Part shown: positions 1 through 8,353 of the stretch, piece after piece
Layout of the letters: the number at the start of each line of letters is the position of its first letter
Numbering within the stretch: the stretch's first letter is position 1
Origin: Schlegelella_A sp036496385
Lineage (GTDB): Bacteria > Pseudomonadota > Gammaproteobacteria > Burkholderiales > Burkholderiaceae_C
Length of the DNA stretch: 64,000 nt
Reading direction: 5' to 3'
Assembly (NCBI GenBank): GCA_036496385.1
Contig: DASXLD010000006.1
Coordinates: forward strand, 18,417 to 82,416
Translations under genes and position numbers: made by a program
Notes under the pieces: model-generated
What the model saw: only the letters and a program-made list of their open reading frames with translations
What the model was told of the DNA's origin: nothing
Database searches by the model: none

Positions 1-1673
1 CGACCCGCTCGCACACCGTCGCGGCGCAGGGCGGCATCGGTGCCGCGCTCGGCAACATGAGCGAGGACAACTGGCACTATCACTTCTACGACACGGTCAA
101 GGGCTCCGACTGGCTCGGTGACCAGGACGCGATCGAGTTCATGTGCCGCGAGGCAGCGAACGTCGTCTACGAGCTCGAGCACTACGGCATGCCGTTCGAT
201 CGCAACGCCGACGGCACGATCTACCAGCGTCCCTTCGGCGGCCACACCGCGAACTATGGCGAAAAGCCCGTGCAGCGCGCCTGCGCCGCCGCCGACCGCA
301 CCGGCCACGCGATGCTGCACACGCTGTATCAGCAGAACGTGCAGGCGCGCACCAATTTCTTTGTCGAGTGGATGGCGCTCGACCTGCTCCGCGATGCGGA
401 GGGCGCGGTCGTGGGCGTCACCGCGCTCGAGATGGAGACCGGCGAGCTGCACATCCTGCAGGCGAAGGCGGTGATGCTCGCGACCGGCGGTGCCGGCCGC
501 ATCTTCGGCGCGTCGACCAACGCCTTCATCAACACCGGCGACGGCCTCGGCATGGCGGCGCGCGCCGGCCTGCCGCTCGAGGACATGGAGTTCTGGCAGT
601 TCCACCCGACCGGCGTCTACGGCGCCGGCGTGCTGCTGACCGAAGGCTGCCGCGGCGAGGGCGCGATCCTGCGCAACAGCGACGGCGAGCGCTTCATGGA
701 GCGCTATGCGCCGACCCTCAAGGACCTCGCACCGCGCGACTTCGTCTCGCGCTGCATGGACCAGGAGATCAAGGAAGGGCGCGGCTGCGGTGCGGAGAAG
801 GACTACATCGTCCTCGACATGACCCACCTCGGCGCCGACACGATCAAGAAGCGGCTGCCGAGCGTGCTCGAGATCGGCCACAACTTCGCCAACGTCGACA
901 TCACGCGCGAGCCGATTCCGGTCGTGCCGACGATCCACTACCAGATGGGCGGCGTGCCGACCAACGTGCACGGCCAGGTCGTCGCGCCGAAGAACGGCAA
1001 CCCGAACGCCGTCGTCGCCGGCCTGTACGCGGTCGGCGAGTGCTCGTGCGTCAGCGTCCACGGCGCCAACCGGCTCGGCACCAACTCGCTGCTCGACCTG
1101 CTCGTCTTCGGTCGCGCCGCCGGCAACCACATCATCGCGAGCGGCGTCGCCCAGGGGCCGCACCGCAGCCTGCCGGCGAAGGCGGCCGACTTCAGCGCCG
1201 CCCGCCTCGCGCGCCTCGACGCCAGCACCGGCGGCGAGTACTCGCAGGCGATCGCCAACGACCTGAGGAAGACCATGCAGCAGCACGCCGGCGTGTTCCG
1301 CACCCAGGCGTCGATGGACGAGGGCGTCGGCAAGGTGCAGGCGATCGCCGAGCGGGCCTGGTCGATGCACCTCGCCGACAAGTCGAATATCTTCAACACC
1401 GCGCGCGTCGAGGCGCTCGAGGTCGACAATCTGATGGAGTCGGCGCTCGCGACGATGGTCTCGGCGGCAGCGCGCCGCGAGTGCCGCGGCGCGCACACCG
1501 TGTCCGACTACGAGCGTCCGATCGACGATCCGGTCGCGCCCAACGGCCGCAACGACGCCGAGTGGATGAAGCACTCGCTCTGGTTCAGCGAAGGCAACCG
1601 GCTCGAATACAAGCCGGTGAACCTGACGCCGCAAACCGTCGAATCGATCCCGCCCAAGGTGCGCACGTTCTGA
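1..1673 (+). CDS. sdhA: Succinate dehydrogenase flavoprotein subunit, 5' end missing
   Basis: Catalytic flavoprotein of respiratory complex II, which oxidises succinate to fumarate in the TCA cycle at the inner membrane. The reading frame is open from base 3, so the window begins inside the gene; about 556 residues are visible and roughly 35 N-terminal residues, including the dinucleotide-binding glycines, lie outside. Visible family marks are TRSHTVAAQGGIGAALGN (the His that carries FAD covalently), the FHPTG and EGCRGEGA active-site blocks, and HGANRLGTNSLLDLLVFG near the C-terminus. Any ATG at 57 is internal. sdhB starts 2 nt after the stop. The membrane-anchor genes sdhC and sdhD would be expected upstream. 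Confidence 0.97.
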   Translation, partial: TRSHTVAAQGGIGAALGNMSEDNWHYHFYDTVKGSDWLGDQDAIEFMCREAANVVYELEHYGMPFDRNADGTIYQRPFGGHTANYGEKPVQRACAAADRTGHAMLHTLYQQNVQARTNFFVEWMALDLLRDAEGAVVGVTALEMETGELHILQAKAVMLATGGAGRIFGASTNAFINTGDGLGMAARAGLPLEDMEFWQFHPTGVYGAGVLLTEGCRGEGAILRNSDGERFMERYAPTLKDLAPRDFVSRCMDQEIKEGRGCGAEKDYIVLDMTHLGADTIKKRLPSVLEIGHNFANVDITREPIPVVPTIHYQMGGVPTNVHGQVVAPKNGNPNAVVAGLYAVGECSCVSVHGANRLGTNSLLDLLVFGRAAGNHIIASGVAQGPHRSLPAKAADFSAARLARLDASTGGEYSQAIANDLRKTMQQHAGVFRTQASMDEGVGKVQAIAERAWSMHLADKSNIFNTARVEALEVDNLMESALATMVSAAARRECRGAHTVSDYERPIDDPVAPNGRNDAEWMKHSLWFSEGNRLEYKPVNLTPQTVESIPPKVRTF

Positions 1674-1675
1674 AC

Positions 1676-2449
1676 ATGGCAGCCGAACCTACCCCCTCCG
1701 TCGTCGCCGCGCTCGACTCCATCGGCGTGCCGCCGGTGTCCAGGCCGTCGACGCGCACCTTCCGCATCTACCGCTACGACCCCGAAACGGGCGCCGCGCC
1801 GGCGATGCAGACGATGACTGTCGAGCTCGACGGCAGCGAGCGGATGCTGCTCGACGCGCTCATGAAGCTGAAGGCGATCGACCCGAGCCTGAGCTTTCGC
1901 CGCTCCTGCCGCGAAGGCGTGTGCGGCTCGGATGCAATGAACATCAACGGCAAGAACGGCCTCGCGTGCCTCACCAACATGCGCACGCTGAAGGACCCGA
2001 TCGTTCTGAAGCCGCTGCCCGGGCTGCCGGTGATCCGCGACCTGATCGTCGACATGACGGAGTTCTTCAAGCAGTACCACTCGATCAAGCCCTACTTGAT
2101 CAACGAATCGCGTCCGCCCGAGAAGGAGCGCCTGCAAACCCCCGAGGAGCGCGACGAGCTGAACGGCCTCTACGAGTGCATCCTCTGCGCGAGCTGCTCG
2201 ACCGCGTGTCCGAGCTTCTGGTGGAACCCCGACAAGTTCGTCGGCCCGGCCGGGCTGTTGCAGGCGTACCGCTTCATCGCCGACAGCCGCGACGAGGCGA
2301 CCAACGAGCGCCTCGACAACCTCGAGGATCCGTACCGCCTGTTCCGCTGCCACACGATCATGAATTGCGTCGACGTCTGTCCGAAGCAGCTCAACCCGAC
2401 GCGCGCCATCGGCAAGATCAAGGAGTTGATGGTGAGGCGCGCCGTCTGA
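1676..2449 (+). CDS. sdhB: Succinate dehydrogenase iron-sulfur subunit
   Basis: Electron-transfer subunit of complex II carrying three Fe-S clusters between SdhA and the membrane quinone site. The protein has 257 residues. The 2Fe-2S ligands lie in CREGVCGSDAMNINGKNGLAC-like sequence near residues 80-100, and the 4Fe-4S and 3Fe-4S ligands in CILCASCSTACPSFWW and CHTIMNCVDVCPKQLNP. The ATG at 1676 lies 2 nt after the sdhA stop and gives an N-terminal extension of about 23 proline-rich residues relative to most SdhB proteins, which begin close to the TFRIYRYDPE block. An in-frame GTG at 1736 would remove most of it, so the exact start is uncertain. The stop overlaps sdhE (ATGA). Confidence 0.97.
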   Translation: MAAEPTPSVVAALDSIGVPPVSRPSTRTFRIYRYDPETGAAPAMQTMTVELDGSERMLLDALMKLKAIDPSLSFRRSCREGVCGSDAMNINGKNGLACLTNMRTLKDPIVLKPLPGLPVIRDLIVDMTEFFKQYHSIKPYLINESRPPEKERLQTPEERDELNGLYECILCASCSTACPSFWWNPDKFVGPAGLLQAYRFIADSRDEATNERLDNLEDPYRLFRCHTIMNCVDVCPKQLNPTRAIGKIKELMVRRAV

Positions 2450-2748
2450 TGAACGATGCCGCCGCGCCCGCCGCCGCCCGGCCCTCGGCCGCCGCGATCG
2501 ATGCGCGCGCGCTGAGCAAGCTGCGCTGGCGCTGCCGGCGCGGCCTGCTCGAGAACGATCTGCTGCTCGAGCGCTTCTTCGCCCGTTCCCGGCCGGTGAG
2601 CGAAGACGACGCGCGCGGCCTCGCACTGCTGATGGAGCTCGCCGACAACGACCTGCTCGACGTTTTCCTCGGCCGCCAGCAGCCGCCTGCCCATCTCGAT
2701 CGGCCCGAGGTGCGTCGAGTCGTCGAGGCCGTCCGGGCGACGCGCTGA
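2449..2748 (+). CDS. sdhE: FAD assembly factor SdhE
   Basis: Small cytoplasmic factor of 99 residues that promotes covalent attachment of FAD to SdhA. The family motif RGxxE is present as CRRGLLENDLLLERFF, followed by the acidic helical segment MELADNDLLDVFLGR. The N-terminus is Ala/Pro rich and longer than in most homologues. The ATG overlaps the sdhB stop (ATGA), indicating translational coupling, and the position between sdhB and gltA is the usual one in betaproteobacteria. Confidence 0.93.
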   Translation: MNDAAAPAAARPSAAAIDARALSKLRWRCRRGLLENDLLLERFFARSRPVSEDDARGLALLMELADNDLLDVFLGRQQPPAHLDRPEVRRVVEAVRATR

Positions 2749-2813
2749 GGCGCGCGGGGACATCGTCCGGGACTCGCCTCCTTCGCCAGCCCACTTCTTT
2801 CGAGGACTTCGCC

Positions 2814-4127
2814 ATGACTCCGTCCGACGTCAAAGCCACCCTCACGTTCTCCGACGGCAGCCCGAGCATGGAGCTGCCGCTCTACAAGGGCACGATCGGG
2901 CCGGACGTGATCGACATCCGCAAGCTCTACGCGCAGACGGGGAAGTTCACCTACGACCCCGGCTTTCTGTCGACGGCGTCGTGCGACTCGACGATCACCT
3001 ACATCGACGGCGACAAGGGCGAGCTGCTCTACCGCGGCTATCCGATCGAGGAGCTGGCGACCCAGTGCGACTACCTCGAGACCTGCTATCTGCTGCTCAA
3101 GGGCGAGCTGCCGTCGGCGACCGAGAAGACCGAGTTCACGCAGCTCGTCACGCATCACACGATGGTCAACGAGCAGATGCAGTTCTTTCTGCGGGGCTTT
3201 CGCCGTGACGCGCATCCGATGGCGATCCTGACCGGCTTGGTCGGTGCGCTCTCGGCCTTCTATCACGACTCGACCGACATCACCAATCCGCTGCACCGGG
3301 AGATCTCGGCGATCCGCCTCATCGCCAAGATGCCGACGCTCGTCTCGATGGCCTACAAGTACAACGTCGGACAGCCCTACATCTATCCCAAGAACGACCT
3401 CACGTACGCCAGCAACTTCATGCGCATGATGTTCGCGACGCCGTGCGAGGACTACGCGCCGAACGAAGTGCTGGTGCGGGCGATGGACCGCATCTTCATC
3501 CTCCACGCCGACCACGAGCAGAACGCTTCGACGTCGACGGTTCGCCTGTGCGGCTCGTCGGGGACGAATCCGTTCGCGGCGATCGCCGCCGGCGTCGCCT
3601 GCCTCTGGGGCCCGGCGCACGGCGGCGCCAACGAGGCGGCGCTGAACATGCTCGAAGACGTGCAGAAGATGGGTGGCGTCGAAAAGATCGGCGAGTTCGT
3701 CAAGCAGGTCAAGGACAAGAACTCGGGCATCAAGCTGATGGGCTTCGGCCACCGGGTCTACAAGAACTACGACCCGCGCGCCAAGCTGATGCGCGAGACC
3801 TGCCACGAAGTGCTCGACGCGCTCGGCCTGCACGACGATCCGATCTTCAAGCTCGCGATGTCGCTCGAGAAGATCGCCCTCGAGGACGAGTACTTCGTCG
3901 CCCGCAAGCTCTACCCGAACGTCGACTTCTATTCGGGAATCGTGCAGCGCGCGATCGGCATCCCGGTGAGCCTCTTCACCGCGATCTTCGCGCTGGCGCG
4001 CACCGTCGGCTGGATCGCCCAGCTGAACGAGATGATCGGCGACCCGGAGTACAAGATCGGCCGGCCGCGCCAGCTCTACACCGGAGCCGCGCAGCGCCGC
4101 GTGAAGCCGGTCGGCGAGCGCGGCTGA
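2814..4127 (+). CDS. gltA: Citrate synthase (type II)
   Basis: Condenses acetyl-CoA and oxaloacetate to citrate, the entry step of the TCA cycle. The 437-residue protein has the length of hexameric proteobacterial GltA. The catalytic triad is readable: His269 in GPAHGGANEAA, His313 in GFGHRVYKNYDPRAK and Asp371 in NVDFYSG. The ATG follows a purine-rich stretch (cgaggac). It lies 65 nt downstream of sdhE and is probably part of the same TCA operon, although a separate promoter cannot be excluded. A GC hairpin follows 25 nt after the stop. Confidence 0.97.
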   Translation: MTPSDVKATLTFSDGSPSMELPLYKGTIGPDVIDIRKLYAQTGKFTYDPGFLSTASCDSTITYIDGDKGELLYRGYPIEELATQCDYLETCYLLLKGELPSATEKTEFTQLVTHHTMVNEQMQFFLRGFRRDAHPMAILTGLVGALSAFYHDSTDITNPLHREISAIRLIAKMPTLVSMAYKYNVGQPYIYPKNDLTYASNFMRMMFATPCEDYAPNEVLVRAMDRIFILHADHEQNASTSTVRLCGSSGTNPFAAIAAGVACLWGPAHGGANEAALNMLEDVQKMGGVEKIGEFVKQVKDKNSGIKLMGFGHRVYKNYDPRAKLMRETCHEVLDALGLHDDPIFKLAMSLEKIALEDEYFVARKLYPNVDFYSGIVQRAIGIPVSLFTAIFALARTVGWIAQLNEMIGDPEYKIGRPRQLYTGAAQRRVKPVGERG

Positions 4128-4152
4128 CGGCTAGTCCACGGCTTCGTCCGCA

Positions 4153-4168
4153 CCCCGCGTTGGCGGGG
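4153..4168 (+). terminator. GC hairpin after gltA, possible terminator
   Basis: CCCCGC and GCGGGG form a 6-bp stem with the tetraloop GTTG, starting 25 nt after the gltA stop codon. There is no T-run behind it, so it may only be an RNA 3'-end stabiliser or a chance structure in GC-rich DNA. Confidence 0.3.
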
Positions 4169-4275
4169 AGGCAGCCGGCGCAACATCGCTTGCGAGCCCG
4201 CTTTCAATGCGGCAGACTCTGGGAACAAGGCGCGCGCCGGGCGGCGTGCGGCCAACAACCCCGAGGAGACGTTCC

Positions 4276-4734
4276 ATGCGAATTCCCGTCTTTGCCCTGT
4301 CATGGGCAACGCCTGCGCTTGCGCTAGCCATGGTGGCCGGCGTCCAAGCCCAGGAGCGCGAGAAGGCCACGAGCCCGAGCGCGACCGTGCCGGCGAGCCC
4401 GACGGTGACCACGACGACGGCGTCGTCGATGATTGTCGTGCGCGACAAGGAAACGGGCGCCCTGCGCGCCGCCACCGCCGAAGAAGCGGAGAAGCTGATC
4501 TCATCCGGCCGCAACGCACAAGCGGCACGTGCTCCGGTCGAGCCGCGCGAGATCCGCGCCCGCCCAGGGACGCGAGCGATGGCTCTTGGCGATGCCGGGA
4601 TGTCGACGCAGGTCGTTCGGAGGAATGCCAAGGGTGGCCTCGACGAGGCCTGCGTCGAGAGCAGCGAGGCCGCGACGAAGTTCATGTCGACCGCGAATGT
4701 GAAGGCCCATGAGAAGGTGAAGGCCCATGAATAA
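4276..4734 (+). CDS. Small secreted protein, post-PEP-CTERM-1-like
   Basis: A 152-residue protein with a clear Sec signal peptide (MRIPVFALSWATPALALA..., cut probably after VQAQ). The mature part has a Thr/Ala/Ser-rich linker and a conserved-looking block MIVVRDKETGALRAATAEEA around residues 56-75. From memory this matches the short domain that NCBI names post-PEP-CTERM-1, found in exported proteins of Burkholderiales; its function is unknown. The start at 4276 is preferred to the upstream GTG-type frame because it gives the signal peptide and has a good ribosome site (gaggaga). The end consists of two copies of VKAHE encoded by an 18-nt tandem repeat, and the last 8 nt overlap the next gene, so the two are coupled. 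Confidence 0.75.
   Translation: MRIPVFALSWATPALALAMVAGVQAQEREKATSPSATVPASPTVTTTTASSMIVVRDKETGALRAATAEEAEKLISSGRNAQAARAPVEPREIRARPGTRAMALGDAGMSTQVVRRNAKGGLDEACVESSEAATKFMSTANVKAHEKVKAHE
4699..4730 (+). repeat. 18-nt tandem repeat at the gene junction
   Basis: GTGAAGGCCCATGA occurs at 4699-4712 and again at 4717-4730, separated by GAAG, giving an 18-nt period and the repeated peptide VKAHEK. The ATG inside the second copy (4727) is the start codon of the following PA-domain gene; the first copy holds the same ATG in the same frame, 18 nt upstream (4709). Confidence 0.85.
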
Positions 4735-6169
4735 GCCCTCGCGTCTCTTCGCCTCGCTCGCGCTCGCCGTCTCGGCGCTCGCGACCCCGTTCGTTGCTCG
4801 GGCGGCAGCGACCATCACAATCATCAACGGCGATCCACCCAACGTCGGCTTCAACGATCCGACGGCGGTCCCGCCGGTCGGCGGGAATAGCGGCATTACC
4901 CTCGGTGAGCAACGCCTCAACGTGTACCAGGCCGTCGCCACCAAGTGGGGCACGGAGCTGACCAGCGCGGTTCCGATCCTCGTCTATGCGACGTGGACAG
5001 CACTCTCCTGCGACACAACGTCGGCCGTCCTCGGTTCGGCCGGTCCTGTCTTCGTCAGCAGCGACTTCGAGGGCGCGCCCTTCCCCGGGACCTGGTACAA
5101 CGTGGCGCTCGCCAACAAAATCTCGGGCGTCGACCAGGTGCCGCCCGACCCGTCGTCGAGCGATCCAAGGATCAACCTCGGTGTCGACATCCAGGCGCAG
5201 TTCAACGTCAACCTCGGCAGCCCGACTTGCCTGCCGGGCCTGCCGTTCTACCTCGGGCTCGACAACAACCATGGCGCGTTGATCGATTTCTACACGGTGC
5301 TGTTGCACGAGCTGGGTCACGGCCTGGGCTTCACGGTTCTCACCGACGGCTCGACCGGCAAGCGTCTGGGCAGCCCGGCGCTGCCGGGAGTGTGGGAACG
5401 GTTCATGACGGACAACACGTCCGGCCTGACCTGGTTCGAAATGACGAACCGGCAGCGCAAGCAGTCGGCGATCAACTTCCGCAATCTCGTGTGGACCGGA
5501 GCAGCGGTGACCGCCGATGCGCCGAGCGTACTGGTCGCGGGGACCCCGGAACTGGTGCTGAACTCGCGGCGTGAAAAGATATTCGCCGTCGGCACGGCGT
5601 CGTTTGGGCCACCCCTGGATGCGACTGGCGTGACCGCTGCGCTGGCGACCATCGTCACGCAGAGCGGTGAGGTCGGTCCCGGCTGCAGCCCGTTCGACGC
5701 CGGCAACACTGCGGCGGTGAGCCGCAAGGTGGCGATCATCGACCGCGGTGGCTGCGCATTCACGCAAAAGACGAAGAACGCCCAGCTTGCCGGTGCGAAG
5801 GCTGTTCTCATTGCCAACAACGTGGCCGGCCCACCGCCTGGCCTCGGCGGCACCGATGCGACGATCACCATTCCGGCGGTCGGCGTGTCGCAGGATGACG
5901 GCGCCACGCTGAAGGCGTCGATCCGGCCTCGCCTGTCGCCGACCGTGACGCTGCACCTCAACGGGTCGCAGCTGGCGGGCGCCGACGTTGCCGGCCGCGT
6001 GCTTCTCTACACGCCGGACCCGTACCAGGGTGGCTCGTCGGTGTCGCACTGGGACACGATCGCGTTCCACAATCTGCTGTTGGAACCGGCGATCAACGGC
6101 GACCTCACCCACGAGGTCAAGCCGCCACAAGACCTGACGAAGTCGCTGTTCACCGACATCGGCTGGTAA
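4727..6169 (+). CDS. Secreted PA-domain protein with HELGH metalloprotease motif
   Basis: A 480-residue exported protein. Residues 1-27 form a signal peptide ending PFVARA-A. Residues 194-198 are HELGH within LLHELGHGLGF, an HExxHxxGF zinc motif like that of metzincin proteases, although a Met-turn was not identified. A protease-associated domain follows (about 280-400, with VAIIDRGGCAFTQKTKNAQL and AGAKAVLIANN). The conserved C-terminal block HWDT...LLLEPAINGDL...DLTKSLFTDIGW closes the chain. It is coupled to the preceding small secreted protein by an 8-nt overlap. A strong hairpin at 6192-6217 probably ends the transcript. A role in extracellular protein processing is inference; the substrate is unknown. 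Confidence 0.8.
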   Translation: MNKPSRLFASLALAVSALATPFVARAAATITIINGDPPNVGFNDPTAVPPVGGNSGITLGEQRLNVYQAVATKWGTELTSAVPILVYATWTALSCDTTSAVLGSAGPVFVSSDFEGAPFPGTWYNVALANKISGVDQVPPDPSSSDPRINLGVDIQAQFNVNLGSPTCLPGLPFYLGLDNNHGALIDFYTVLLHELGHGLGFTVLTDGSTGKRLGSPALPGVWERFMTDNTSGLTWFEMTNRQRKQSAINFRNLVWTGAAVTADAPSVLVAGTPELVLNSRREKIFAVGTASFGPPLDATGVTAALATIVTQSGEVGPGCSPFDAGNTAAVSRKVAIIDRGGCAFTQKTKNAQLAGAKAVLIANNVAGPPPGLGGTDATITIPAVGVSQDDGATLKASIRPRLSPTVTLHLNGSQLAGADVAGRVLLYTPDPYQGGSSVSHWDTIAFHNLLLEPAINGDLTHEVKPPQDLTKSLFTDIGW

Positions 6170-6191
6170 GCGCGGTTCCGCCGCTTTCGCG

Positions 6192-6217
6192 CGAAGGGCA
6201 CGGTGACGTGCCCTTCG
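6192..6217 (+). terminator. Hairpin terminator between the PA-domain gene and leuC
   Basis: Perfect inverted repeat with 10-bp arms CGAAGGGCAC and GTGCCCTTCG around the loop GGTGAC, 22 nt after the PA-domain stop. It is followed by a short pyrimidine-rich tail (TCGCTTC) and not by a strict T-run. It isolates the secreted pair from leuC transcription. Confidence 0.6.
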
Positions 6218-6243
6218 TCGCTTCAGGGCCAGGAAGCGTCTCT

Positions 6244-6249
6244 TAGAAT
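6244..6249 (+). promoter_or_regulatory. -10 box directly before leuC
   Basis: TAGAAT matches the sigma-70 -10 consensus at 5 of 6 positions and lies 7 nt before the GTG at 6257. No good -35 hexamer is seen at 16-18 nt upstream and there is no Shine-Dalgarno sequence between the box and the GTG, so the leuC mRNA may be leaderless. Confidence 0.5.
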
Positions 6250-6256
6250 TGCGCGG

Positions 6257-7672
6257 GTGACAGCGGCCCGCACTCTCTACGACAAGATCTGGGACGAGCA
6301 CGTCGTCCATTCGGAGAGCGACGGCACGGCGATCGTCTACATCGACCGTCACCTGGTCCACGAGGTGACGAGTCCGCAAGCGTTCGAGGGGCTCGAACTC
6401 GCCGGCCGCAAGGTCTGGCGCGTCTCGGCGAACCTCGCCGTCAGCGACCACAACGTGCCGACGACCGATCGCTCGCACGGCATTGCCGATCCGGTCTCGC
6501 GCCTGCAGGTCGACACCCTCGACGCCAACTGCGACCGCCACGGCATCACCCAGTTCAAGATGAACGATCTTCGCCAGGGGATCGTCCACGTGATCGGCCC
6601 GGAGCAGGGCGCGACCCTGCCTGGCACGACCGTCGTCTGCGGCGACTCGCACACGTCGACGCATGGAGCTTTCGGCGCCCTCGCGCAAGGCATCGGCACG
6701 AGCGAGGTCGAGCACGTGCTGGCGACGCAGACGCTGCTCGCCCGCAAGGCGAAGAACATGCTCGTCCGCGTCGACGGCAAGCTCGGCCGCGGCTGCAGCG
6801 CCAAGGACATCGCCCTCGCCGTGATCGGCAAGATCGGCACCGCCGGCGGCACCGGACACACGATCGAGTTTGCCGGCAGCGCGATCCGCGCGCTCAGCAT
6901 GGAAGGGCGGATGACGGTCTGCAACATGGCGATCGAAGCGGGCGCGCGCGCCGGGCTGGTCGCCGTCGACGAGACGACGATCGCGTACCTGCGCGGCCGG
7001 CCGTACAGCCCGACCGGGATCGAGTGGGAGCAGGCGGTGGCGTACTGGCGAACGCTGCGCTCCGACGCCGACGCGCATTGGGACAGCGTCGTCACGGTCG
7101 ACGCCGGCGAGATCCGCCCGCAGGTCACGTGGGGAACCTCGCCCGAGATGGTCGTCTCGATCGCCGACCGCGTCCCCGATCCCGACAGCGAGCGCGACCC
7201 GGGCCGGCGCGACGCGATGGAGCGGGCGCTTCGCTATATGGCGCTCGAGCCCAATCTGCCGGTGACCGACATCCGCGTCGACAAGGTCTTCATCGGCTCG
7301 TGCACGAACTCGCGCATCGAGGATCTGCGCGACGCCGCTGCGGTCGTGCGCCGGCTCGGCGGATCGGTCGCCAGCAATGTCAAGCTGGCGATGGTCGTTC
7401 CGGGGTCCGGGCTCGTGAAGGAGCAGGCCGAGCGCGAAGGGCTCGACAAGGTCTTCAAGGGTGCCGGCTTCGAATGGCGCGAGCCGGGCTGCTCGATGTG
7501 CCTGGCGATGAACGCCGACCGGCTCGAGCCCGGCGAGCGCTGCGCGTCGACCAGCAATCGCAACTTCGAAGGCCGTCAGGGCGCGGGCGGGCGTACCCAC
7601 CTGGTCAGCCCGGCGATGGCCGCAGCGGCGGCTATCGAAGGGCATTTCGTCGACGTCCGCCGGCTGGTTTGA
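6257..7672 (+). CDS. leuC: 3-isopropylmalate dehydratase large subunit
   Basis: Large subunit of the Fe-S isomerase converting 2- to 3-isopropylmalate in leucine synthesis, acting with LeuD. The GTG start at 6257 gives VTAARTLYDKIWDEHVV, aligning with the usual LeuC N-terminus (AKTLYEKLFDAHVV), and a 471-residue product; the longer frame from 6203 crosses the terminator hairpin and is rejected. The aconitase-type cluster ligands are Cys349 (GSCTNSRIEDL), Cys412 and Cys415 (EPGCSMCLAMN). leuD follows after 11 nt. Confidence 0.96.
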   Translation: MTAARTLYDKIWDEHVVHSESDGTAIVYIDRHLVHEVTSPQAFEGLELAGRKVWRVSANLAVSDHNVPTTDRSHGIADPVSRLQVDTLDANCDRHGITQFKMNDLRQGIVHVIGPEQGATLPGTTVVCGDSHTSTHGAFGALAQGIGTSEVEHVLATQTLLARKAKNMLVRVDGKLGRGCSAKDIALAVIGKIGTAGGTGHTIEFAGSAIRALSMEGRMTVCNMAIEAGARAGLVAVDETTIAYLRGRPYSPTGIEWEQAVAYWRTLRSDADAHWDSVVTVDAGEIRPQVTWGTSPEMVVSIADRVPDPDSERDPGRRDAMERALRYMALEPNLPVTDIRVDKVFIGSCTNSRIEDLRDAAAVVRRLGGSVASNVKLAMVVPGSGLVKEQAEREGLDKVFKGAGFEWREPGCSMCLAMNADRLEPGERCASTSNRNFEGRQGAGGRTHLVSPAMAAAAAIEGHFVDVRRLV

Positions 7673-7683
7673 AGGGAGCCGAG

Positions 7684-8331
7684 GTGGAACCGTTTCGCAC
7701 CCACACCGGCCTCGTTGCGCCGATGGACCGGGAGAACGTCGACACCGACGCGATCATCCCGAAGCAGTTCCTGAAGTCGATCAAGCGGACGGGATTCGGC
7801 GAGAACCTTTTCGACGCCTGGCGCTTCCTCGACCCCGGCGTTGCCGGCGCCGACCCGGCGACGCGGCGGGCGAATCCTGACTTCGTCCTCAACCAGCCGC
7901 GCTTTCGCGGCGCCTCGATCCTGCTCGCGCGCAAGAACTTCGGTTGCGGCTCGTCGCGCGAGCACGCGCCATGGGCGCTCCAGCAGTACGGATTTCGCGC
8001 CCTGATCGCACCGAGCTACGCCGACATCTTCTTCAACAACTGCTTCAAGAACGGCCTCCTGCCGGTCGTCCTGCCGGAGCATCGCGTTGCTGCGCTGTTC
8101 GACGACGTCGCGGCGTTCCCGGGCTTTCGCCTGACGATCGATCTCGAGCGGCAGCTCGTGCTGACGCCGTCGGGCGATGCGGTCGGCTTCGATGTCGAGC
8201 CGTTCCGGAAGGACTGCCTGATCGGCGGCCTCGACGACATCGGCCTGACGATGCGGCATGCCGACAAGATCCGTGCTTTCGAGTCGGAGCGGCTGCTGAA
8301 GCAGCCTTGGCTCGCGACGTCGATCCGCTGA
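7684..8331 (+). CDS. leuD: 3-isopropylmalate dehydratase small subunit
   Basis: Swivelling small subunit of isopropylmalate isomerase. It starts with GTG at 7684 (VEPFRTHTGLVAPMDRENV) after the ribosome site gaagggag and is 215 residues long, close to the usual 200-215. Diagnostic blocks are DTDAIIPKQFLKSIKRTGFG, ASILLARKNFGCGSSREHAP and ADIFFNNCFKNGLLP. It lies between leuC and leuB with short spacing, as in most betaproteobacteria. Confidence 0.96.
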   Translation: MEPFRTHTGLVAPMDRENVDTDAIIPKQFLKSIKRTGFGENLFDAWRFLDPGVAGADPATRRANPDFVLNQPRFRGASILLARKNFGCGSSREHAPWALQQYGFRALIAPSYADIFFNNCFKNGLLPVVLPEHRVAALFDDVAAFPGFRLTIDLERQLVLTPSGDAVGFDVEPFRKDCLIGGLDDIGLTMRHADKIRAFESERLLKQPWLATSIR

Positions 8332-8353
8332 TGCCACCCGCAGCCGCCGGGCG

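Noticed and set aside
6203..6256. Longer leuC start at 6203
   Set aside because: It would begin inside the terminator hairpin and add residues absent from LeuC proteins; GTG 6257 fits the family N-terminus.
4682..7645. Very long minus-strand open frame (987 codons) across the PA-domain and leuC genes
   Set aside because: Antisense frames stay open by chance in DNA of this GC content; the translation is Arg/Ala/Asp-rich with no domain and the plus strand carries clear genes.
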